A stretch of DNA of 64,000 bases, taken from NCBI GenBank assembly GCA_020060625.1, contig JAGUZU010000051.1, forward strand, positions 1 to 64,000. Reading direction: 5' to 3'. Both the position numbers and the translations under genes were made by a program. Source of the stretch: Anaerolineales bacterium. GTDB taxonomy: Bacteria; Chloroflexota; Anaerolineae; Anaerolineales; Villigracilaceae. Below the pieces are notes generated by a model. It was not told the DNA's origin and made no database searches. It saw nothing but the letters and a program-made list of their open reading frames with translations. Position 1 is the stretch's first letter. Each line of letters opens with the position of its first letter. Positions 7,473-15,823 of the stretch are shown here, piece after piece.

Positions 7473-9140
7473 ATGAAACCACGTGCAGTGATTTATGTTC
7501 GCACATCTTCTGAACATCAAGGTGAGAAATCAAGTCCGGCGGAGCAGGAAGCGGATTGTCGGAAATTGGCTGCTGATCAAGGATTGAAGATAGTCGGAGT
7601 GTATCGGGATATTGAAAAATATCGTGTCCGGAATAAATTGGTGGAGCCATCCGGCACGCGATCCGACCGCCCCGGGTTGTTGTCCATGCTTAGAGACGCA
7701 TCCAAGGGTGAATTTGACATCATTCTTGCATGGCGTGAAGATCGTCTTTACCGGGGTATGCGTTCCATGCTTCTGGTGTTGGAGACCATTCAGGAACACA
7801 AGATACAGATCATGCTTGCCAGGGAAACTTTTGATCCCAAGATTGCTCCGCTTCGTGCGTGGGTTGCACAAATGGAGCTGGATGGGATGAAGGAACGCAT
7901 GACGATGGGTGTAAAAGCCCGTCTTAAATCAGGCAAGGCAAATACCGGGCAGGACCGCTACGGCTATATGCGGGTTGGGGATGCCATCGAAGTGGTTGAG
8001 GATGAAGCATTTTGGGTCAGGCAGATCTTTGCCTGGTATGTGGAGGGGGTGCCGATTTTGGAAATTCGCAAGCGGTTGATTGCGGCGAACGCGCCTCAAA
8101 AGGGCAGCAGCATCCCAAGGAGAATGCAATGGGCAAGGTCAAGTATTCAGGCAGTATTGATTGCCGCCAAGGAATATGCCTATGGCATTAAGATTCAAAC
8201 TCGCAAGGGTGAATCCTTCCAGATCCCGGTTCAACCCATTATTGATACAGTAACGTATGAAAGGTATCTTCGTGTACGGGAGAGCAAAAAGACACATCCG
8301 ATTAGAAGCATCAAATATGATTACCTGATCGGCGGTAAGCTTTTTTGTGATTGCAATTACAAGTGGGGTGCAAGAACCAACAAGTCCAAGAGGAATAGAA
8401 AGGGTGAGTTGATCAGGCGAAAAACACCCGTTCGAGTCTATTATTGTGGACAATCACATAAGGACCAGGTTTCACCAAATTGCCCGCGGCACATAGGCGC
8501 CAAAAAGGCGGAGGATATTGTCTGGCAAAAGGTTTGTGCTGCGATGGACAAACCTGATTACCTGCTCGGTCAGGCGCGACAGATAGTTAATCAAATCAGG
8601 GAAAGCCAGGGCACATTGGAGCAGGATCGGATAAGAATTGAGAATCAGTTGGAAGCGGTACTGACAGAGCGGCAATGGGTTATTACCCAGGCACGCAAAG
8701 GTGCTTTTACCACCAATGACATGGAATATCAGCTGAGCCAGCTTACCTTTCAGGAGGTAACTCTTAAGCAGGAACTTGCCACGCTTGGAGAAACCATCAA
8801 TATTAATGCCTTGAATAATTGGGAGGAGAATGTGGTCGAATTCTTGGCTGACCTGAGAGCCGGCGTTGAGGAGTTAAAACTTGTTGCTCCCCAGACGCCT
8901 GAGGAGCAACATGATATTTTTGTGCTTAAGAAACGGGTTGTTGATACTTTGGTTGAGCGTGTTGATATCGATATAGACCGAAATCTTTTTGTACAGATCC
9001 GACTGAATCTTCTCGATATTCTACGAAAAGATGCTGAGTCCGGAGGCTCTACTGCTGGGGTACAAAATTTTGAGGTCGGAACTTATACCCGTATACAATC
9101 AGCCCGCGCTCATCGCCGTCGTTTCGCATCTTCCTCGTGA
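7473..9140 (+). CDS. Large serine recombinase 2, paralogous to recombinase 1
   Basis: RAVIYVRTSSEHQGEKSSPAEQEADCRK; same architecture; 3' end overlaps the DUF35 gene in antisense. Confidence 0.9.
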   Translation: MKPRAVIYVRTSSEHQGEKSSPAEQEADCRKLAADQGLKIVGVYRDIEKYRVRNKLVEPSGTRSDRPGLLSMLRDASKGEFDIILAWREDRLYRGMRSMLLVLETIQEHKIQIMLARETFDPKIAPLRAWVAQMELDGMKERMTMGVKARLKSGKANTGQDRYGYMRVGDAIEVVEDEAFWVRQIFAWYVEGVPILEIRKRLIAANAPQKGSSIPRRMQWARSSIQAVLIAAKEYAYGIKIQTRKGESFQIPVQPIIDTVTYERYLRVRESKKTHPIRSIKYDYLIGGKLFCDCNYKWGARTNKSKRNRKGELIRRKTPVRVYYCGQSHKDQVSPNCPRHIGAKKAEDIVWQKVCAAMDKPDYLLGQARQIVNQIRESQGTLEQDRIRIENQLEAVLTERQWVITQARKGAFTTNDMEYQLSQLTFQEVTLKQELATLGETININALNNWEENVVEFLADLRAGVEELKLVAPQTPEEQHDIFVLKKRVVDTLVERVDIDIDRNLFVQIRLNLLDILRKDAESGGSTAGVQNFEVGTYTRIQSARAHRRRFASSS

Positions 9141-9459
9141 CCATTTCCACGGGCATGCCGATCTGAACTTCATCGTTGTCCACATCGGTCAACTGCGCAG
9201 TGAGCATGGGACCTTCTTCCAGTTTGACCAACGCCACCGTGTACGGAGCTTGCGCTTCATAGCCAGCCGGGGCTTCATAAATGGTGGTGTAGGAATACAC
9301 TTCGCCTTTTCCGCTGAAAGTAAACAAGTCCTTGGCTTCGTCGCCGCAGTTTGGGCAGACATCGCGCGGGGGGAAAATCTTTGAATCGCAGTGAGGACAA
9401 ACCTCACCGATAAGTCCGTATCGTTGTTTTTTGAGACGCCAGTGTCTTGGGATTTCCAT
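9049..9459 (-). CDS. DUF35 / Zn-ribbon OB-fold protein of the thiolase-HMGCS type
   Basis: CPHCDSKIFPPRDVCPNCG zinc ribbon, OB-fold region, YGYKFRP C-term. Confidence 0.9.
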   Translation of the reverse strand: MEIPRHWRLKKQRYGLIGEVCPHCDSKIFPPRDVCPNCGDEAKDLFTFSGKGEVYSYTTIYEAPAGYEAQAPYTVALVKLEEGPMLTAQLTDVDNDEVQIGMPVEMVTRKMRNDGDERGLIVYGYKFRPQNFVPQQ

Positions 9460-9658
9460 TTTTTATAATTCCTTTCTTCAAGTTTGATTCTATGCAGGCA
9501 GACTCTCAAAGACTATCAGAGTTTCGCTTCTGCGCGTAGTCAAATATGCAATTGCGATGGCTTTCAATTCACGCTTGCGAGAAAAAAACAGACCAAGCGA
9601 GCCCAACTACTCACCACTCACTATTCACTATCCTTCAAATGCTATAATCCTCCATCGC

Positions 9659-10888
9659 ATGAAGATACTACTCATCAACCAAGTCTTTGTCTCACCCGAA
9701 GAACCGGGGCATACCCGTCACTTTGAAATGGGGAAGTACCTCAAAGAACGCGGACACGAACTCATCATCGTCGCCAGTGACCTGAATTACCAGACCGGTC
9801 AGCGCATCGTCGAGCGGCGCGGACTCTACGCCGAACAGATATTCGATGGTGTGCGCGTTCTACGTTCATACATTTACCCCGCCATTCACCGCAGTTACTT
9901 CTGGAGAGTGATCGCCTTCTTCAGTTTCATGTTTTCTTCCATTTTGACCGCGCTACGCCTCAAAGGCTTGGACCTCGTGCTGGGCACCACACCCCCGATC
10001 TTTCAAGCCGTTTCAGCCTGGGTGGTGGCAGCCTTGCGCCGTAAGCCTTTCCTGCTTGAAGTGCGTGACCTGTGGCCCGAGTTCGGCATCAGCATGGGTG
10101 TGTTGAAGAATCCGCTCATCATTGCGCTTTCACGCTGGCTGGAAAACTTTTTGTATAAACGCGCGGATCACATTTTGGTGAACTCGCCCGCTTACCGTGA
10201 TTACATGCTCGCCAAAGGCGTGCCTGAAAACAAAGTGACCTACATCGCCTACGGCGCCGATGTGGACATGTTCGATCCGTCCATCGATGGCTCCTCCATT
10301 CGCAGGGAACTCAACGTCGAAGATAAATTCGTGGTTTTGTACGCGGGTGCGCTCGGTCAAGCCAACAACATTGACACGCTTCTCCGTGCCGCAGAAAGAT
10401 TGAAGAAAGAAGAAAGAATCAGCATTGTGTTGTTTGGGGATGGCAAGGAACGGGCTCGGTTGGAGTCCGAGGCGAAGCGCATGAATTTACGCAACATCAT
10501 CTTCGCGGGCACGCGTCCCAAAAAGGATATGCCGCTCATCGTCGCATCCGCAGACGTCTGCCTTGCCATCTTGCAGGACATTCCCGCCTTCCGCACCACC
10601 TACCCGAACAAGGTTTTCGATTACATGGCGGCGGGACGCGCCAGCATCATCGTCATCGATGGCATCACGCGCGAGCTGATCGAGTCGTCGCAGGGTGGCG
10701 TGTATGTTCACCCGGCGGATGATGCCATGCTCGCGCAGAAGATCCTCGAACTGTCGCAGAACCCCGCGCAGGTCAAAGTGATGGGCACGAATGCCCGCGA
10801 GTATTTGGTCAAGAATTTGGATCGCCGCGATAAGTTGAATGAAACTTTGAGTTTGCTTGAAAGTCTGGTAAAGCAAATGTCACCCTGA
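9659..10888 (+). CDS. Glycosyltransferase family 4 (WcaI-like)
   Basis: MKILLINQVFVSPEEPGHTRHFEMGKYLKERGHELIIVAS; GT4 C-terminal motifs. Confidence 0.85.
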   Translation: MKILLINQVFVSPEEPGHTRHFEMGKYLKERGHELIIVASDLNYQTGQRIVERRGLYAEQIFDGVRVLRSYIYPAIHRSYFWRVIAFFSFMFSSILTALRLKGLDLVLGTTPPIFQAVSAWVVAALRRKPFLLEVRDLWPEFGISMGVLKNPLIIALSRWLENFLYKRADHILVNSPAYRDYMLAKGVPENKVTYIAYGADVDMFDPSIDGSSIRRELNVEDKFVVLYAGALGQANNIDTLLRAAERLKKEERISIVLFGDGKERARLESEAKRMNLRNIIFAGTRPKKDMPLIVASADVCLAILQDIPAFRTTYPNKVFDYMAAGRASIIVIDGITRELIESSQGGVYVHPADDAMLAQKILELSQNPAQVKVMGTNAREYLVKNLDRRDKLNETLSLLESLVKQMSP

Positions 10889-10948
10889 GCGACAGCGAAG
10901 GGTCTCTTAGATAATTGTAGAGATGCTTCGCTATCGCTCAGCATGACA
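10878..10948. repeat. 71-bp palindromic REP/MITE-like repeat
   Basis: TGTCACCCTGAGCGACAGCGAAGGGTCTCT...AGAGATGCTTCGCTATCGCTCAGCATGACA. Confidence 0.85.
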
Positions 10949-10962
10949 ACAAATAGGAGCTT

Positions 10963-11832
10963 ATGAAAGTCCTCGTTACAGGCGCAACTGGATTTACCGG
11001 CTCACGCCTTGTCCCTCTCCTCCTCAAAAGCGGATTCCAAGTCCGCGCCTTTGTGCGCCCCACCAGTGACCGCTCGCCTCTTTCCACGCTGACAGTGGAG
11101 TGGGTGACCGGTGACTTATCCAACCCTGAAACATTGACCGCCGCCCTGCGCGGCGTGGACGCTCTTGTCAACATCGCATCACTCGGCTTCGGGCACGTAG
11201 ACTCAATTCTGAGGTCCGCAAAAGAGGCGGGTGTGAAGCGCGGAATCTTCATCAGCACCACCGCCATCTTCACCCGGTTGAATGCGGGCAGCAAATCCAT
11301 CCGCCTTGCCGCAGAAGAAGCCATCCAAGCCAGCGGACTGGACTACACCATCCTGCGCCCGACCATGATCTATGGCAGTCCACGCGACCGCAACATGTGG
11401 CGGCTGATTCGCTTCCTGCGATACTCGCCCGTCATCCCGATCTTTGGGGACGGTGAGTCCCTGCAACAGTCCATCTTCGTGGACGATGTTGCTCAAGCTG
11501 TGCTTTTGGCTTTGCAAAACGATGCGACCATTCGCAAGAGTTACAACATCGCAGGCAAAGCCCCGCTGACCTATAACCAGGTCATAGACACGGTGTCATC
11601 CGCCCTCGGCAGGCGCGTTTGGAAACTACATATCCCTTACATGCCTATTGTCCGTTTCCTGCAATTTACCGAGAAGATACGCCTGCGTTTGCCCATCAAA
11701 GCCGAGCAGGTGCTGAGACTTAACGAGGATAAGGCGTTCTCTTATCAGGAAGCCCAAAAGGACTTAGGCTTCAGCCCGCGCAGTTTTGAGGAAGGGATTG
11801 GGATGGAGATAAATTCAACGGTGTATAATTGA
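10963..11832 (+). CDS. NAD-dependent epimerase/dehydratase (SDR)
   Basis: MKVLVTGATGFTGSRLVPLLL. Confidence 0.85.
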   Translation: MKVLVTGATGFTGSRLVPLLLKSGFQVRAFVRPTSDRSPLSTLTVEWVTGDLSNPETLTAALRGVDALVNIASLGFGHVDSILRSAKEAGVKRGIFISTTAIFTRLNAGSKSIRLAAEEAIQASGLDYTILRPTMIYGSPRDRNMWRLIRFLRYSPVIPIFGDGESLQQSIFVDDVAQAVLLALQNDATIRKSYNIAGKAPLTYNQVIDTVSSALGRRVWKLHIPYMPIVRFLQFTEKIRLRLPIKAEQVLRLNEDKAFSYQEAQKDLGFSPRSFEEGIGMEINSTVYN

Positions 11833-11847
11833 CCTGTGAGGTGATTT

Positions 11848-12072
11848 ATGGTTACACCGACAACTTCTGATGTTCTAAAATTGCTTCGTCAACTCCCGCC
11901 AAGTGAGCAGTTGCGGATTATTTCGCTTGCCCTGCCTGAAATAGAGAAAAGTTTGGGCAAACAGGTTCGTGTGCGTAAATCCCTGCGTGGATTGTGGACT
12001 GGCGCTGGCATTAATTCAAAAGATATTTCCGAGGCACGCAAGGGGATGATGGGTAGTTTTTTCGCAAAATAA
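11848..12072 (+). CDS. Small hypothetical protein, antitoxin-like
   Basis: 74 aa upstream of the R-M gene; helical, basic C-term. Confidence 0.4.
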   Translation: MVTPTTSDVLKLLRQLPPSEQLRIISLALPEIEKSLGKQVRVRKSLRGLWTGAGINSKDISEARKGMMGSFFAK

Positions 12073-12210
12073 TTGCTACAACTACATATACCCAACGGCG
12101 AGACGAATTTGGGCGTCGCTTACTCGGATTTGCAGGTGAGAGAAGTTGTGAGGTAGTCGAAGATTTCGGTTTCAATCTGAGAAGGTTTGGGGGAAGGTAT
12201 AATTCAATCA

Positions 12211-14742
12211 ATGGACTTTACTGATTTAGTTTCTCTCAGCTATGAACGGGGAAAACGTATCCTTGAAAGGCGGAATGCGGATATTCTCAAGGAAAACGGG
12301 CAATTTTTCACGCCCCCATCTGTTGCTCGTCATATGGCAAAGCAGTTGGGGCAAATTCAGAATGGTGCGTCACTACTTGAGCCTGCAATTGGCTCTGGGG
12401 TATTGGTTTGTGCAGTAATTGAGCGACTAATTGCGGAGAAACGCTCACTTGAAATATCAATTACGGCTTACGAAACAGACAATGAACTGTGTGAATTAAG
12501 TCGGGAAATTTTGAAGTTCGCGAGCAAGGAAGCTTATAAGGTCGGAATAAAAATTAATTGGCAAGTGTTTCAGGAAGATTTTGTGCTTGCATGTATTCCT
12601 GACGATCAACCCTCCTTGTTCGATTCGAGTAAATCAAGAAAAAAAACGTTTACCCATGTTATTAGTAATCCACCTTATTTCAAACTCAATGCAGAAGATA
12701 GACGCGTAAAAGCTGTTTACGGAAAATTAAACGGACATACAAACATCTATACATTGTTCATGGCTCTTTCTGCAAAGTTGCTTTTGCCAGAAGGAAAAGC
12801 AACTTTTATTGTTCCGCGTAGTTTCTGCTCAGGTGTTTATTTCTCAGAATTTCGCCGTGACCTACTTAAGGAGGTCACTCCATTCTCTCTTCATGTCTTT
12901 CAATCCCGTAATGATGTTTTCAAAAAAGATGCAGTTCTGCAGGAAAATGTAATTTTTTCTTTTGAGAAATTATCTCAGCCGCAAGAGAACCGATATTGGG
13001 CTGGCTATATAAATATTTCATCGTCTAATGACGATAAAAATTTGGAGGAGGGAATTATCTCTCGTCAGGTTTCTTATAAACATTTTTTAAGTGACCACAA
13101 TGGGCTTCTCCAATTCCGATTGCCGACTGGGATGCTTGATGAGCAAATCTTGGATACTGTTGATAAGTGGAAAGACACGCTTGAAAAGCTTGGTTTTCAA
13201 GTTTCAACAGGTCGAGTTGTACCCTTTCGAGCAAAGCGGCTACTAAAAGAGCGAGTTAAGGCAGGAAATGGAACTGCACCTTTGCTGTGGATGCAAAATG
13301 TTAAATCTTATCAGGTTGAATATCCGCTTGAAGGCTTTGAGAAACCACAAGCGGTTTCAGTAAATGACCCTTCCTTGCTTGTTCCAAATGCAAATTATGT
13401 TTTGTTACGTCGTTTTAGCGCAAAGGAAGACCGCCGTCGCCTGATTTCCGCTCCGTTCATTGGTGAAGAGTTTGAATTTGAACAAATCGGTTTCGAGAAT
13501 CACTTGAATGTGATATTTAGAAAAACAGGGACACTTTCTACTTCTGAGACTATTGGTCTTTCTGCTATCTTGAATAGCGCAATCATTGATCGTTACTTTC
13601 GAATTGTGAATGGTAATACTCAAGTTAATGCAGCAGAGTTAAGGATATTGCCTATTCCCCCGTTGGAAGTAGTAAAGAATATTGGCGAGAAAATTCAAAC
13701 AACTCAGGCAGATACACCAGAAAAAATTGAGAATATTATTTTCTCCATCCTTTCGACGTCAAAATTGCTTTCAGAAGACTTTCCAATGATACAGGAGACA
13801 AGAATCACAATGGGAAAAATCGAACAGGCTCAGGAAATTTTGGAGGCGCTTGGCTTGCCTTCTGCGCAACAGAATGAAGTGTCTGCTTTGACAATATTAT
13901 CTTTGGCGCAATTGTCTGAGCGTACGCAATGGCGGGAGGCAACAAATCCAATGCTGCGCGTTCATGATATTCTGGTTGAGATAAAACGGAGATATGGACG
14001 GGAGTATGCAGAAAACAGCCGCGAAACCATTCGTCGTAAGGTACTGCATCAGTTTGAACAGGCTGGACTTGTGCTTCGGAATGAAGATGATCCTGCCCGC
14101 CCGACAAATAGCGGATTAACAAACTATAAATTATCCGAAGCCGCTTTAGCGGTGATTCGTTCCTACGGTAGCCCCAAATGGCAATCTCAACTCAAAAGAT
14201 TTATTGAGCAACAAGGAAAATTGCTAGATGTTTATCAAAAAGCTAAAGAACACAACAAAATTCCTCTGCATGTTGCGGAAGGAATTGAATATAAACTTTC
14301 CCCCGGAAAGCATAACAAGTTAGAAGTGGCAATTGTCGAAGAATTTGGTCCGCGCTTTGCCCCAGGCGCAAAACTAATTTATCTGGGCGATACCGCAAAG
14401 AAAACGTTAATTCTCGATGAAATTGTTTTTAAGAAACTGGGAATTCCTTCGTCTGAACACGGAAAATTCCCTGATGTGATTTTGTATGATGCAAAACGTA
14501 AATGGCTGTTTCTGATTGAAGCAGTAACAGCTCATGGTCCAGTCTCGCCTAAAAGGCATGTTGAACTTGAAAAACTTTTCGAGAATTGCAAAGCGGGAAA
14601 AATCTACGTGACAGCTTTCTTGGATTTCGCAACATACAAAAAATATTCAAGCGACATTGCCTGGGAGACTGAAGTTTGGATTGCAGAAATGCCTTCTCAT
14701 ATGATTCACCTCAATGGGGATAATTTTTTGGGTCCGCGATAA
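12211..14742 (+). CDS. N6-adenine methylase fused to a BsuBI/PstI-type restriction endonuclease
   Basis: GQFFTPPSVARHMAKQL, NPPYF motif; C-term KLIYLGDTAKKTLILDE..FPDVILYDAKRKWLFLIEAVTAHGPVSPKR. Confidence 0.85.
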   Translation: MDFTDLVSLSYERGKRILERRNADILKENGQFFTPPSVARHMAKQLGQIQNGASLLEPAIGSGVLVCAVIERLIAEKRSLEISITAYETDNELCELSREILKFASKEAYKVGIKINWQVFQEDFVLACIPDDQPSLFDSSKSRKKTFTHVISNPPYFKLNAEDRRVKAVYGKLNGHTNIYTLFMALSAKLLLPEGKATFIVPRSFCSGVYFSEFRRDLLKEVTPFSLHVFQSRNDVFKKDAVLQENVIFSFEKLSQPQENRYWAGYINISSSNDDKNLEEGIISRQVSYKHFLSDHNGLLQFRLPTGMLDEQILDTVDKWKDTLEKLGFQVSTGRVVPFRAKRLLKERVKAGNGTAPLLWMQNVKSYQVEYPLEGFEKPQAVSVNDPSLLVPNANYVLLRRFSAKEDRRRLISAPFIGEEFEFEQIGFENHLNVIFRKTGTLSTSETIGLSAILNSAIIDRYFRIVNGNTQVNAAELRILPIPPLEVVKNIGEKIQTTQADTPEKIENIIFSILSTSKLLSEDFPMIQETRITMGKIEQAQEILEALGLPSAQQNEVSALTILSLAQLSERTQWREATNPMLRVHDILVEIKRRYGREYAENSRETIRRKVLHQFEQAGLVLRNEDDPARPTNSGLTNYKLSEAALAVIRSYGSPKWQSQLKRFIEQQGKLLDVYQKAKEHNKIPLHVAEGIEYKLSPGKHNKLEVAIVEEFGPRFAPGAKLIYLGDTAKKTLILDEIVFKKLGIPSSEHGKFPDVILYDAKRKWLFLIEAVTAHGPVSPKRHVELEKLFENCKAGKIYVTAFLDFATYKKYSSDIAWETEVWIAEMPSHMIHLNGDNFLGPR

Positions 14743-14754
14743 ACAGAAATTGCC

Positions 14755-15771
14755 GTGACCTCCATTCTCACCTTCGCACTCCTCACCATCCTCTCCACCC
14801 TTGGCGTGTGGATCATCCGTCAATACGCCGAACGCCGCCGCATCATTGACCATCCCAACGAACGCAGTTCCCATTCTGCGCCCACGCCTAGAGGTGGGGG
14901 ACTTGCCATCGTCATCGTCGTCCTCGCGGCGGGATGTGTCGCCGCCTTTCAAGCCAATCTCACGCAAAGCCTCATCTACCTTATCTGCGGCGCGGTCATT
15001 GCCTACCTCGGCTGGCGAGATGACGTCCATTCGCTCAGTCCGCGTGTGCGTTTTGCCGTGCAAGGACTGGTCGCACTCGCGTCCGTGCTCGGCATGGGCT
15101 ATTTCAAATCCGTCACCATTCCGCTCTTCGGACAACTGCAACTCGGCGCAGTCGGTTTCATCATCACCCTCCTGTGGATCGTCGGTCTCACCAACGCCTA
15201 CAACTTCATGGACGGCATCGACGGCATCGCGGGCGGTGTCGCCCTCTCCGCCGCCCTCGGCTGGATGTTCCTTGCCACGCGCACGGACAATCACTTTGTC
15301 TATTGGGTCGCGCTCGCCATCGCCGCGGGCAGCCTCGGCTTTCTCTTTCACAACTGGTCACCCGCCAAAATTTTCATGGGCGATGCAGGCAGCACCTTCC
15401 TCGGTTACACTTTCGCGGTTCTCCCATTGCTCTCCGCCGATGAAGGCGGCGACGCCCTCATGCTCGGCACCCTCCTGATGTGGACCTTCATCATGGACGC
15501 GGGCGTCACCTTCATCCGCCGTGTCCTCAAACGTGAAAATGTCTTTTCCGCGCACCGCGATCATCTCTATCAACGTCTCATCATCGGCGGCTACAAACAC
15601 GCCCGAGTCAGCGCGATGTATATTCTGCTCACCCTCCTCGCTGCCGCCCTCGCCTACGCCTGGTCCTGGGGACAACCCTACGCCCCACCCTTAATTATTA
15701 TTGGACTTCCGCTTATCTGGCTTTTCCTCTCTCGATACGCCAAAAAATTGGACGCTGATAAACGCGGATGA
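14755..15771 (+). CDS. MraY/WecA-like glycosyl-1-phosphate transferase (GTG start)
   Basis: PTPRGGGLAIV, NAYNFMDGIDGIAGG, IFMGDAGSTFLGY. Confidence 0.9.
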   Translation: MTSILTFALLTILSTLGVWIIRQYAERRRIIDHPNERSSHSAPTPRGGGLAIVIVVLAAGCVAAFQANLTQSLIYLICGAVIAYLGWRDDVHSLSPRVRFAVQGLVALASVLGMGYFKSVTIPLFGQLQLGAVGFIITLLWIVGLTNAYNFMDGIDGIAGGVALSAALGWMFLATRTDNHFVYWVALAIAAGSLGFLFHNWSPAKIFMGDAGSTFLGYTFAVLPLLSADEGGDALMLGTLLMWTFIMDAGVTFIRRVLKRENVFSAHRDHLYQRLIIGGYKHARVSAMYILLTLLAAALAYAWSWGQPYAPPLIIIGLPLIWLFLSRYAKKLDADKRG

Positions 15772-15794
15772 ACGCTGATTTTTTATCCGCGTTT
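15760..15794. repeat. Inverted repeat AAACGCGGAT...ATCCGCGTTT overlapping the stop of the upstream gene
   Basis: Direct reading; 10-bp perfect arms. Confidence 0.7.
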
Positions 15795-15823
15795 TCCGCG
15801 CTCGTCCGCGTCCCATAAACCTC

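Noticed and set aside
12073-12210. Remnant toxin gene downstream of the 74-aa ORF
   Set aside because: An open frame (RRDEFGRRLLGFAGERSCEVVEDFGFNLRRFG) is visible but has no start codon or recognised family; not supportable.
14647-15351. Minus ORF of 234 aa
   Set aside because: Antisense to the WecA-like gene; acidic/basic low-complexity composition typical of GC-rich antisense frames.
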